From positions 1 through 15,452 of the forward strand of contig CAYYSO010000045.1 of NCBI GenBank assembly GCA_964474415.1: a stretch of 15,452 bases of DNA, written 5' to 3'. The DNA comes from Methylomarinum sp964474415 (lineage in GTDB: Bacteria; Pseudomonadota; Gammaproteobacteria; Methylococcales; Methylomonadaceae). The notes beneath the pieces are model-generated. The model was not told where the DNA came from. It made no database searches and worked only from the letters and a program-made list of their open reading frames with translations. This document shows, in pieces, positions 1 through 8,226 of the stretch. Position numbers and translations under genes: made by a program. Positions within the stretch are counted from its first letter, which is position 1. The number at the start of each line of letters is the position of its first letter.

Positions 1-341
1 GTATGATTCCCTGGCTGTTAATTACAGAATTATTATCCGTCAAAAAGCAAAAACTGTCAGAAACAGTATCCGAACGCATTGCCGCCTACCCGTCATCTGG
101 AGAAATCAACTCCAAATTGGTCGATCCGGCAGCAGCCATTGCCAGGGTCAGAACCGCCTATGAAGCGAATGCCATTGTCATTGATGAAACTGACGGCATT
201 AGTCTGGAATTTAAAAACTGGCGTTTTAATCTGCGTTCATCAAATACCGAACCGGTAGTGCGTTTGAATGTCGAGTCCCGGAAAAATATTCCATTGATGG
301 AACAAAAGACCCAGGAAATACTTAACTTGTTACGGCAATAA
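1..341 (+). CDS. manB: Phosphomannomutase/phosphoglucomutase, C-terminal part (5' end outside window)
   Basis: This is the last roughly 113 codons of an alpha-D-phosphohexomutase, which interconverts mannose-6-phosphate and mannose-1-phosphate for GDP-mannose and surface polysaccharide synthesis in the cytoplasm. The reading frame is open to the window edge, and the first ATG at position 3 is internal: 'MIPWLL' is a conserved stretch well inside CpsG/ManB-type proteins. The decisive signature is the C-terminal phosphate-binding domain IV, with 'RFNLRSSNTEPVVRLNVES' near residues 75-93, where the RSSNTEP loop grips the substrate phosphate. 'SGEIN' near residue 32 is also typical. The N-terminal catalytic phosphoserine domain lies outside the window. 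The gene converges on the phosphatase gene at 373 with only 31 bases between, and no convincing terminator is seen there. I am sure of the superfamily and fairly sure of the CpsG/ManB subgroup. Phosphoglucomutase activity cannot be excluded. Confidence 0.88.
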   Translation, partial: MIPWLLITELLSVKKQKLSETVSERIAAYPSSGEINSKLVDPAAAIARVRTAYEANAIVIDETDGISLEFKNWRFNLRSSNTEPVVRLNVESRKNIPLMEQKTQEILNLLRQ

Positions 342-372
342 CAATCATCAAGCCTATACAGACAACAGCAGG

Positions 373-2616
373 TTAAAACTGCTTAAACAACAACAAGGTA
401 ATATCATCCTTGAATGTTTCTTTTTCGCAGAATTGTTTCAGCTGTTGAACGATGGCTTCGATAATTCTGTTCGGCGATAAATGAACAGCATCCTGAAATG
501 CCTGACTAAGGCGTTGCTGACCAAAGAATTCACCGTCCGGACTCTCGGCTTCCAGCAAACCATCGGTATACAGCAACAGAGTGTCGCCTGAACACAAGGT
601 TAATTTTTTTTCTTCAAAACTCACTTGTTTCCTGACACCTATTATCATGCCATCTGCATCGAGTTGCCGACATTGCGGACTATTGACACTCAATAACAGC
701 GGTGGCGGATGACCGGCATTGGCATACAATAATTGCTTATTTTGCGGTTGATACTGCAAATAAAACATGGAGATAAAATAATCGGCGTTATTCAAGTCTT
801 CAAATAATTGATTATTTAATACCTCCAGGGTTGAAGCCGGGGTTCCCAGCCAATTGCTTTGGGTACGCAAGGCGCTACGCGTTTCGACCATGAATAAACC
901 GGGTCCAATCGAATGACCGGAAACATCGGCAATAACCATATCCAGGTTCATCTGATCGCGATAAAAATAATCGAAATAATCCCCGCCAACCTGAGCGGCA
1001 GGCAAACAATAGCCGGTAATTTCAAAGTTTCCGTTTTTGATCGGCGCTGACGGAAACAACGAAGCCTGAATCTGCTGGGCGATTTTCATTTCATTCTGGG
1101 CAATAGCCAGCTTCACCTCAGCCTGACGTATTCTTTTTTCGCTTTCCTTTCGATCCGTAATATCATGAATAAACCCACTGAATTCATACACATTACCCAG
1201 TTTTAAGGGCGCTATACTGATTTCAACCGGGAATTCCTTTCCATCTCTTCGTATCGCGACATTCTCAATCAATTTGTTAAGTATTTTAGCCGTTCCACTA
1301 TGTAGAAATCGCTGCAATCCTTGCCGGTGTTCATCACGAAAGCGTTGTGGAATAATCAATTCAGCCAATTGCCGACCCACAGCTTCATCACGACTCCAGC
1401 CAAACATATTTTCGGCCTGGCGGTTCCAGTCAGTGACCATGCCATAGGAATCCATCGTAACAATGGCGTTCAAAGCAGTTTCCAAAATCAGACGTTTGCG
1501 TTTTTCACTGTCTACCAGCGCATCCTGAAAATGTTTTCTGGCAGTAATATCGTGATCCACCCCCCGCCATTTAAGCAGTTTGCCATTTTCATCCTTAATC
1601 GGTAAACCGGTTGATTCGGTATAAACCAAATGCCCGTCCCGGTGTCTGTAATGATTTAACAAGGCATAAAAAGCGCTCTCAATATCTGTATTAGGCTGTA
1701 AATCCGTTTTATCCTGAAGCGTCAACAATTCAGTATAGTGCTTTCCGATAATTTCTTCGGGAACAAAGCCGAGAATATCTTTTACGGCAACACTACTGTA
1801 AATATAATACCCATCAGGGTCCTGTTCCCATAACCATTCCCCGGTCATTTGCGCCATCTGCCTAAAACGTTCCTCACTCTCTACCAGCGCCGATTCCGCT
1901 TTCTTGCGCGAACTGATATCTTCAGCAATGGATAGAAAATGGGTTACTTTACCCTGTTTGTTTTTAATTGCACTGATCACTTCATAAGCCCAGAAAAGAG
2001 TGCCGTTTTTTTTGCGATCTTTTATTTCTCCCCGCCATTCACCGGTTTCAAGCAGCATCTCCCACATTTTTTGATAGTTCACGGATGAGGTAACCCCGGA
2101 TTGAAATAGTCGAGGGCTCTGTCCAATTAACTCAGGTTGCGTATATCCAGTCAGTTCACAAAATTTTGGATTGACATATTCAATTTGACTCTGTGCATCT
2201 GTAATCATGACCGCACTTGTACTTTGTTCAACCGCCCTTTGCATGATGCGCAAGGTTTCAGCATCTAATTGGTAATTATCCTTTTCTTCAATTAACACAG
2301 CTATTTCAGTTGGTTTTGTCAGTGTTGAAAGAGAGGCAAATACGCGAATATGTTTTCCTTGTTGACTGATGATTGTTGTATTGAAAGAGATGTTTTGTTG
2401 CTGCGGCCAGTCTGTGAAATGCGCATTCCAACGTTCTCTTTCTTCTGGAAAAGCCAGAATCTTTACAATCGGTTGTTTATTTAACTCATTAAGCTGATAG
2501 CCCAACAAGTTGCCAAGAGACCGGTTGACATGCTTAATCAGAATATTATCAATTGATGGCTGGCCGGACTGCGGCAGCTCTATAGTCATTAGATTAAAAT
2601 CAGAATGTTCAATCAA
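373..2616 (-). CDS. Four-PAS sensor protein phosphatase, SpoIIE/PP2C type (RsbU-like)
   Basis: Predicted soluble 747-residue signal-sensing serine phosphatase of a partner-switching pathway. In this family the enzyme dephosphorylates a phospho-STAS antagonist. Four PAS domains are visible at about residues 20-110 (divergent), 122-240, 245-362 and 372-490. PAS 2, 3 and 4 end in the usual 'DIS/DIT..RK' linkers. A short helical linker leads to the SpoIIE-type PP2C domain at about 515-747. The metal-binding aspartates are present: GGDYFD (D546), ADVSG (D564), YTDG (D685) and KDD (D737/D738), so it should be active. There are no membrane segments, so the signal is probably cytoplasmic. The TTG start at 2616 is preceded by GGGTGA at a 4-base distance. 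An ATG nine codons later (2589) has no visible ribosome site. The gene lies 60 bases after the glutamate dehydrogenase gene, with no strong terminator between, so co-transcription is likely. The natural substrate is probably the STAS protein at 8227-8565, but this is inferred. Confidence 0.9.
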   Translation of the reverse strand: MIEHSDFNLMTIELPQSGQPSIDNILIKHVNRSLGNLLGYQLNELNKQPIVKILAFPEERERWNAHFTDWPQQQNISFNTTIISQQGKHIRVFASLSTLTKPTEIAVLIEEKDNYQLDAETLRIMQRAVEQSTSAVMITDAQSQIEYVNPKFCELTGYTQPELIGQSPRLFQSGVTSSVNYQKMWEMLLETGEWRGEIKDRKKNGTLFWAYEVISAIKNKQGKVTHFLSIAEDISSRKKAESALVESEERFRQMAQMTGEWLWEQDPDGYYIYSSVAVKDILGFVPEEIIGKHYTELLTLQDKTDLQPNTDIESAFYALLNHYRHRDGHLVYTESTGLPIKDENGKLLKWRGVDHDITARKHFQDALVDSEKRKRLILETALNAIVTMDSYGMVTDWNRQAENMFGWSRDEAVGRQLAELIIPQRFRDEHRQGLQRFLHSGTAKILNKLIENVAIRRDGKEFPVEISIAPLKLGNVYEFSGFIHDITDRKESEKRIRQAEVKLAIAQNEMKIAQQIQASLFPSAPIKNGNFEITGYCLPAAQVGGDYFDYFYRDQMNLDMVIADVSGHSIGPGLFMVETRSALRTQSNWLGTPASTLEVLNNQLFEDLNNADYFISMFYLQYQPQNKQLLYANAGHPPPLLLSVNSPQCRQLDADGMIIGVRKQVSFEEKKLTLCSGDTLLLYTDGLLEAESPDGEFFGQQRLSQAFQDAVHLSPNRIIEAIVQQLKQFCEKETFKDDITLLLFKQF

Positions 2617-2676
2617 TTTATCACCCGATTATTCGATAAAAAACAACCTTAAGTTAGGTGCTTGCTGGAAATCACC

Positions 2677-5600
2677 TTATTCCAGCAATCTTTGCAGTTC
2701 TTTATATAACACAACATACGGCATCAAACTGTAAGTCTCGTCGGCTTGATGATAACAACTCAGAAAACTCTGCAATTTTAACTTTCTGTCAGCACCCTCA
2801 AAATAGGTGGCTGTACTGCTGCCGGATTGCAAAATATTCCTCACCAGCTTACCTTGTAAAGTTTTAAATCCTTGTTGTAAATCGGCAAGCACTCTCCGGT
2901 CCCATGTATCATGCAAAGGTATCTGCTGGAGTTGTTTCTCAATAAGCTTCAAATATAAAAATTGTCCAGTATCGGTATAAACAGTCAGAACCTGGTCAAT
3001 TTCAATGCCAGCATCTACAGATACTTTGACGATAGCCGGAAAATCTTGCAATTGGTTAATAAACCGGATACTTTTTACCAGTTCATCAGACAAACCTTCA
3101 AAAAGTTCCGTATCCTCGGTTTCTAACTCTAAACAGTGCAATTTAATTGTCTGCAAATACTTTCGATAAGAAGCTATCGTATGCGAATCCGGTTTGAGTG
3201 CGGCATTATTCGCTATACTCCAGAAACAAAAGTCAGTCAGACATGATTCCAGATTCAGTAATACGCGATACTGCTTGTCAGCGCTGATTTTGTTATCCAA
3301 CTCAAAAACAGCTTTTCTAATAGACTCACCATTCAACACCCGGTCAAAGCATAAATAAGTGCTGACTAAAGAGATAAGAACATCCGGTTTTTCATCAAAA
3401 GCAACATTTAAAAAACAACAGCCAGCCTGATTGATCAATAAATTGCTGATATAAGTGGCTTTAATTACCGATGCCAGAGGATGCAATGAAATTTCCCGGG
3501 CATATTGTTCAACCAGGGAAACAGGAAAATAGTTTAACAGGTAGTCATGATAACAGCTCCCTGTCAAACACCCCGGTAACTCTTGTATCTGTTGCCTTAG
3601 CCAGCGTTTGACGGCAGCCATTAACACAGCAAGTTCAGGCCGACTCAGTTTTCCACCTTCCCTGGCCAACAGTTGTTTATTACTTGGAAAAGAATCAACA
3701 GCAGCATCCAGAAAACCAGCTGACTTCAAACGTTCTGCCAAATCAAGAAACATGTCAGGGTGCTCCCGACAGCGAATCTGTTCCAGTGATAAACACAACG
3801 TTTGAGCATAATTATTAGCTATAACTGAGGCACAAACCTGCTCTGTCAAACTGTTAAAGAAGTTTTGATAATCATTAATCAGGCCTTTTTTGTGAAACAG
3901 ATTTAATAAAATTTTCAGATTTACTTCATGATCGGAAGTATCGACACCCGCCGAATTATCAATAGCATCAGTATTAATGCGGCCCCCTGTCAGGGCAAAT
4001 TCAACACGGGCTTTCTGTGTAAATCCCAGATTTGCGCCTTCACCGACAACTTTGGCCTGTAGCATATTGGCATTGACACGCACATTGTCATTATTTCTGT
4101 CCCCGGCATCCTCCTGTTTTTCATCGCTTGATTTAACATAGGTACCGATACCGCCCATCCACAACAAATCAACGGGTGCCATCAGTAAATATCGGATCAG
4201 ACTTTCGCCATCCAGAATTTTGTGGTGAACAGCAAGCCATTGTCGCAATTGAATAGAAACAGGTATATCTTTGCTATCACGCCGATACACGCCGCCACCA
4301 TCGCTAATTAAATTAGGATCGTAATCATCCCAACTTGAACCAGGCAATTCAAATAAGCGTTTACGCTCCTGAAACGAAATTTCAGGATCCGGATCCGGAT
4401 CAATAAAGATATGTTCGCCGCTGATGGCGGCCCTTAATTTTATAAAACGGGATAATAACATTCCATTGCCAAAGACATCGCCATCCATACTGCCAATACC
4501 GATAACGCTAAAAGCGCTGGATTGAATATCTTTCCCGATTTCCCGGAAATGCCGTTTAATACTTTCCCAGGCGCCACGTGCCGTAATACCTAATGCTTTA
4601 TGGTTATATCCCTGCGATCCGCCACTGGCAAACGCATCACCCATCCAGAATGAATACTCAGCAGCGATCGCATTGGCAACATCAGGAAACCGGGCCGTCC
4701 CTTTATCAGCCGCAACCACCAGATAAGGATCGTTATCATCATAGCGAACAATATTCGGTAAAGTGATCACGCGTTCGTCGATAAAGTTATCGGTCAAATC
4801 CAGCAGTCCTCTCATCAATTGGATATAGGCTTTTTTTCCAGCGGCTTTAAAACTCTCCTCAGTCTGCTGCTTTTTCACGACAAATCCGCCTTTGGCACCG
4901 GTTGGGACGATCAGCGTATTTTTGCTCATTTGGGTTTGCATTAAATCTAGAATTTCGGTTCTGAAGTCATCCCGCCTGTCAGACCACCGGATACCGCCTC
5001 GTGCTATTTTACCTCCACGCACATGAATACCTTCCATACCGGCGCCATGCACATAAATTTCATAGAGCGGTTTCGGTGCCGGCATGTCAATCACCCCGAG
5101 ACTGCTGATCTTAAAGGCGATAAAGTAATCATCCAGATTTCGACGTACATGAAAATTACTTCGCACCGTTGCATCAATCAGGTTAAACAAGGTCCGCAGA
5201 ATTTTATCGTCATTCATGTCGGCAACCGTTTCCATACCTTGCAATAGTCGCAAGCGAACGGGAGATAACCCCTGTTCCTCACGTTGTATGGGATCATCCC
5301 ATTCCTGTGAAGGCCGGAAGCGAACTTCAAAATAGTCATACAGAGACTTGGCAAGCTTTGGATTATTGACTAATGCACGATGAACACTGGAAATAGTCGA
5401 ATGAAAATTCAATTGCAGGTAATAATTTCGATAAGCTCTGAGTACATCAATTTCTTTCCAGCTCATGCCGATCATAACCACCAATCGATTTAATGCATCA
5501 TTATCAACCTGTTGATCCAATATCGCCTGAATAATATCCAGGATAAGTGGTTTTAATTGATATAAAGGTTGGCACTGGACGGCGGCAGACGTGACAGCAA

Positions 5601-7377
5601 AGCTTTTGATAAATATCTGGCGCCCTTCTGCATTTACCGAAAATTGTACTTGATCAATCAAGCGTAAATCGAGATTTTCTAAAACAGGAATATATTCATC
5701 AAGGAAATGTTCCTGGGCACTATAAAAATGCAGGCGAAAATTTTCTAAATGCTGGAAAGGTGCGATTAAATTAATACGTTGAGCAGTCACCGCTGATAAT
5801 TTTTCAATCTGAACAATATCCTTGATCGCGCAGCGCGGTGGAAACATGGTCCGGTATTCAGTACTGAAACTGCCATGATATTTACACCATAAACGGCCTC
5901 CAGCAGACTTGCCGAAGATTCTTTCTAACAATAACCTGAATTGAATTTCCCAGGGTCTGCTTTTCCTGTTCAATAGCTTCTCAAGAGCTGAAATATCAAT
6001 ATGCAACTCATTTGTATTGGGTATAACTGACAAATATAATGCACGGTAATTGCCGCCAAAGTTAACTATCCGTGCAGTTTCAACCGTAGAGGACAATTCT
6101 TCACATAATATGTTTTGCAACGCCTCACTTTTTTCTTCAAAAAAGTGTTGCGGCATAACAATCAACAAAGAAACACGAAAAGGGCTGGGGCTGGCCAGAA
6201 ACAGTAATTTTATGGTATCCGGTTGATACAAATAGCGGCACAACGATTGAGCCAGTAAATATAATTGTGTTTCCGCCAGAAAAAACAATTCCAGTTTAGG
6301 AATCAAACCGAAAATTTCCTGCAGCCTGATATAATCATGACTGCCGCGTAGGAGCTTTGTTTTAATCAGAGTATCTTCAATTTTCTTCTGAAGAACGCTA
6401 ACATTGCAGGATGGGCAATTTAATTCAATTTTATTAAATAAACCGATGAAAACATGCTCAATCCAGGATGTATTGCTAATGCTTTCCCGAAAACCGATAT
6501 ATGCCAAGGGTTCGCAGCTGATAACTGGACTGTTTACAGGCAAAGTCTGAACAATAACGTCAGTATCTCTTGATAATAACCGGCCGGTTTCTAAATTAAA
6601 CTTATCTTTCGCATCCGTAGTGAAAACAGCTTGACAACGTAATAAATCCAAACCGGTATATGCCAGACTGGTTTTATTAATTTCAGGCTGAGAATCTTCA
6701 GGAATTTGCTGATAGACCAGAGGAATAAAGCCGTCACACTGCAACCAGTTAATAAATGCTTGATATTCCAACAGGTTATTAACAAATTTCAATTTCTCGA
6801 ACTGTTCCTTGATGAGTGGAAAACTTTGAAAAGCCTGATAGGCTTCAGATAACAATAGCTGACATTGTGCCTGTATTATTTGAACTGCATTAACATCAGT
6901 ATTTTCCAAACGAATAAGAATAAAAAGTTCGCTATTTTCTCCCTCAGCTTCGTTACCTAAATAAATAATTTCCCGACCCTTGCGCTTAATTGCCAAAACC
7001 GGATGAGCCAACAAGGTAAAACCATCTATGTAGTTTTGTTGTAACGTCAGTAATGTTTCAACTAAATAGGGTACATTAGGAAGGCTAAGCATCATTAAAT
7101 GATGTTTATCATTAGTCATCGGCAAAGTTCTCAGCGCAATTATTTCACGCTTGATTTCAAGAAAATTCAGAAACTTTACGATAAGTGAGGATACTACCGG
7201 AGCAGGAAGAGTTGTTAAGTAACCCTCTGGAAAAACCAGAAAATCAGTCAACTTTCTCAAGAAACGTCGTTTCTGTACATTTTCATGACGGTCAAGAAGA
7301 TAATGCACCTCTGCAAGTTTAAGGCGCTGCCGATCATGGTTAGCCGATAAATTATCAGCGTCGAGATAGATTTTCAA
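2677..7377 (-). CDS. gdhB: NAD-specific glutamate dehydrogenase, large (about 180 kDa) type
   Basis: Oxidises glutamate to 2-oxoglutarate and ammonium with NAD, usually in the catabolic direction, in the cytoplasm. At 1566 residues it belongs to the large Bac_GDH family, whose members usually run to about 1600 residues. The first roughly 700 residues match the regulatory, ACT-like N-terminal part in size and placement. The catalytic core starts near residue 765 with 'RGGKIARGGIRWSDRRDDFR' (787-806), followed by the substrate-lysine loop 'GAKGGF' (827-832). After it come 'GYNHKALGITARGAWESIKR' (923-942), the Rossmann loop 'GIGSMDGDVFGNGM' (960-973) and 'GEGANLG...GGRINTDAIDNSAGVD' further on. 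The start is TTG inside a TTGA overlap with the upstream kinase gene (stop TGA). There is no good ribosome site, so it is probably translated by coupling. The next in-frame ATG is 87 codons in, too far to be the start. Several core positions differ from the family wording I remember (see findings). The gene symbol follows Pseudomonas usage. Confidence 0.93.
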   Translation of the reverse strand: MKIYLDADNLSANHDRQRLKLAEVHYLLDRHENVQKRRFLRKLTDFLVFPEGYLTTLPAPVVSSLIVKFLNFLEIKREIIALRTLPMTNDKHHLMMLSLPNVPYLVETLLTLQQNYIDGFTLLAHPVLAIKRKGREIIYLGNEAEGENSELFILIRLENTDVNAVQIIQAQCQLLLSEAYQAFQSFPLIKEQFEKLKFVNNLLEYQAFINWLQCDGFIPLVYQQIPEDSQPEINKTSLAYTGLDLLRCQAVFTTDAKDKFNLETGRLLSRDTDVIVQTLPVNSPVISCEPLAYIGFRESISNTSWIEHVFIGLFNKIELNCPSCNVSVLQKKIEDTLIKTKLLRGSHDYIRLQEIFGLIPKLELFFLAETQLYLLAQSLCRYLYQPDTIKLLFLASPSPFRVSLLIVMPQHFFEEKSEALQNILCEELSSTVETARIVNFGGNYRALYLSVIPNTNELHIDISALEKLLNRKSRPWEIQFRLLLERIFGKSAGGRLWCKYHGSFSTEYRTMFPPRCAIKDIVQIEKLSAVTAQRINLIAPFQHLENFRLHFYSAQEHFLDEYIPVLENLDLRLIDQVQFSVNAEGRQIFIKSFAVTSAAVQCQPLYQLKPLILDIIQAILDQQVDNDALNRLVVMIGMSWKEIDVLRAYRNYYLQLNFHSTISSVHRALVNNPKLAKSLYDYFEVRFRPSQEWDDPIQREEQGLSPVRLRLLQGMETVADMNDDKILRTLFNLIDATVRSNFHVRRNLDDYFIAFKISSLGVIDMPAPKPLYEIYVHGAGMEGIHVRGGKIARGGIRWSDRRDDFRTEILDLMQTQMSKNTLIVPTGAKGGFVVKKQQTEESFKAAGKKAYIQLMRGLLDLTDNFIDERVITLPNIVRYDDNDPYLVVAADKGTARFPDVANAIAAEYSFWMGDAFASGGSQGYNHKALGITARGAWESIKRHFREIGKDIQSSAFSVIGIGSMDGDVFGNGMLLSRFIKLRAAISGEHIFIDPDPDPEISFQERKRLFELPGSSWDDYDPNLISDGGGVYRRDSKDIPVSIQLRQWLAVHHKILDGESLIRYLLMAPVDLLWMGGIGTYVKSSDEKQEDAGDRNNDNVRVNANMLQAKVVGEGANLGFTQKARVEFALTGGRINTDAIDNSAGVDTSDHEVNLKILLNLFHKKGLINDYQNFFNSLTEQVCASVIANNYAQTLCLSLEQIRCREHPDMFLDLAERLKSAGFLDAAVDSFPSNKQLLAREGGKLSRPELAVLMAAVKRWLRQQIQELPGCLTGSCYHDYLLNYFPVSLVEQYAREISLHPLASVIKATYISNLLINQAGCCFLNVAFDEKPDVLISLVSTYLCFDRVLNGESIRKAVFELDNKISADKQYRVLLNLESCLTDFCFWSIANNAALKPDSHTIASYRKYLQTIKLHCLELETEDTELFEGLSDELVKSIRFINQLQDFPAIVKVSVDAGIEIDQVLTVYTDTGQFLYLKLIEKQLQQIPLHDTWDRRVLADLQQGFKTLQGKLVRNILQSGSSTATYFEGADRKLKLQSFLSCYHQADETYSLMPYVVLYKELQRLLE

Positions 7378-7817
7378 TGTTTGCTTCTACCCGATTTTAA
7401 TACTTTCTTAATCTCCAGCACATTGCATTTCTCTCCTTTTGTATAAGTGACCGAATCCATTAACGACCTGATGAAAAATATTCCCATTCCACCTTCTTTT
7501 GGTTGATCCAGATCCGGCATTGGCACATCTTCCAGATCAAATCCCTGACCGTGATCATACACTTTGATTGTTAGTTCATCCTCTGCAAATTGAATAGTTA
7601 CTCTGACTGTTTCACTTGGATCATCAATATTCGCATGCCTGATTGCATTGGAAGTAGCTTCAGTTAACACCAGGTTTAAATGATAGGCAAACGCTTCACT
7701 GTCACCCGAATATTTTTCGAGTTCTTTACCAATATGCTCAGCAATACTACCTATCAGTTCCAGATAACGAGTTTGAGTGGGAATCACTACATCAATCTGA
7801 AGCTCGCTTTCAGTCAT
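7374..7817 (-). CDS. HATPase anti-sigma/switch kinase (RsbW/SpoIIAB-like)
   Basis: 147-residue GHKL-fold serine kinase and binding protein. In partner switching, such proteins phosphorylate a STAS antagonist and alternately bind a target such as a sigma factor. The ATP-binding boxes are complete: the N box 'LTEATSNAIRHA' with E53 and N57, the G1 box 'DHGQGFD' from D88, and the G2 box 'EGGMGIFFIRSLMD' at 108-121. The protein is single-domain, as is usual for RsbW, with no membrane segment. The ATG at 7817 has a good ribosome site, AGAGGT, five bases upstream. Its stop codon overlaps the TTG start of the glutamate dehydrogenase gene, which suggests translational coupling and similar protein amounts. 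No sigma factor gene is adjacent, so the bound target is unknown. The gene begins just downstream of the repeat array and carries a candidate promoter of its own (7853-7881). Confidence 0.9.
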   Translation of the reverse strand: MTESELQIDVVIPTQTRYLELIGSIAEHIGKELEKYSGDSEAFAYHLNLVLTEATSNAIRHANIDDPSETVRVTIQFAEDELTIKVYDHGQGFDLEDVPMPDLDQPKEGGMGIFFIRSLMDSVTYTKGEKCNVLEIKKVLKSGRSKH

Positions 7818-7852
7818 TAGAGACCTCTATTGTTGTCAGGTAATCTGTAAAA

Positions 7853-7881
7853 ATAATACCCCCATCCTGCTTGTCTTTGAA
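7853..7881 (-). promoter_or_regulatory. Candidate sigma70-type promoter for the HATPase-GDH-phosphatase unit
   Basis: Read on the minus strand, TTCAAA (7876-7881) stands 17 bases before TATTAT (7853-7858). These match four of six bases of the -35 consensus and five of six of the -10 consensus. The -10 lies about 35 bases before the ATG of the HATPase gene. The -35 box borders the first repeat copy, so repeat expansion or insertion could have changed transcription here. It is a pattern match only, with no independent support. Confidence 0.35.
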
Positions 7882-8082
7882 ACACATGGATGTGTTGAAT
7901 GCAGATTATGCAGGAGCAATCATCTGCGAAACANNNNNNNNNNNNNNNNNNNNNNNNNNNNNNNNNNNNNNNNNNNNNNNNNNNNNNNNNNNNNNNNNNN
8001 NNNNNNNNNNNNNNNNNNNNNNNNNNNNNNNNNGTGTTGAATGCAGATTATGCAGGAGCAATCATCTGCGAAACACATGGAT
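7880..8082 (+). repeat. Tandem 49-bp repeats interrupted by an assembly gap
   Basis: A 49-base unit starting GTGTTGAATG and ending AAACACATGGAT is seen twice. The first copy starts at 7892 and runs for 42 bases into the run of N; the second is complete at 8034-8082. A partial lead-in copy, AAACACATGGAT, is at 7880-7891. Each junction forms a perfect inverted repeat, AACACAT-GG-ATGTGTT. A second inverted pair inside the unit is GCAGAT...ATCTGC with a 15-base loop. The true copy number is unknown because the gap probably collapsed further units. There are no variable spacers, so this is not a CRISPR array. Reading frames through the array are not credible proteins. Confidence 0.85.
7934..8033. 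other. Assembly gap of exactly 100 N
   Basis: A run of exactly 100 N, the conventional length for a gap of unknown size. It is flanked on both sides by the same 49-bp repeat in the same phase, so it most likely marks a tandem array that the assembler could not resolve. If only whole repeats are missing, the true gap would be 7 bases plus a multiple of 49. Any larger insert, including a gene, could also be hidden here. Confidence 0.97.
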
Positions 8083-8160
8083 GTGTTGCGGCTACCGCGT
8101 CCTGCTATCGCCAAGAACTTACATTCATGTAGGCAAATGCAGATTATGCGGGCGCAAACT
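8083..8160 (+). repeat. Dispersed element, copy A (forward)
   Basis: This roughly 78-base element begins GTGTTGCGGC and continues with CGTCCTGCTATCGCCAAG. It ends in ATGTAGGCAAATGCAGATT plus a GC-rich tail. It follows the 49-bp array in phase: its first six bases are the start of the next unit, and its end repeats the core of that unit. A second copy in opposite orientation lies at 8948-9025, with about nine of ten positions matching by eye. It carries no gene. A palindromic, MITE-like or other non-coding repeat is the best description. Confidence 0.8.
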
Positions 8161-8226
8161 ATCTGTCCATGCCGTCATTAAAGATAAACAATAATTCCTC
8201 GCAGGTATATTATTTTTGCATGTACC

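Noticed and set aside
367..383. AGCAG...CTGCT hairpin between the convergent genes as a terminator
   Set aside because: Only five pairs, no T-run on either side, and it overlaps the end of the phosphatase gene.
2646..2659. ACCT...AGGT hairpin followed by T-rich sequence between GDH and phosphatase genes
   Set aside because: A four-pair stem is too weak to be a terminator, although the T-run is present. Partial attenuation cannot be excluded.
4386..4403. Triple GGATCC/GGATCA repeat inside the GDH gene
   Set aside because: It simply encodes the Asp-Pro repeats of the conserved IDPDPDP stretch and is not a separate element.
7880..8160. Possible CRISPR array or integron attC sites
   Set aside because: The repeats abut directly with no variable spacers, there are no cas or integrase genes, and the attC core sequences are not present in the expected arrangement.
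7871..8194. Plus- and minus-strand open frames running through the N gap and repeats
   Set aside because: They exist because N codons are read as open. The frames simply translate the 49-bp repeats and have no ribosome site or recognisable protein.
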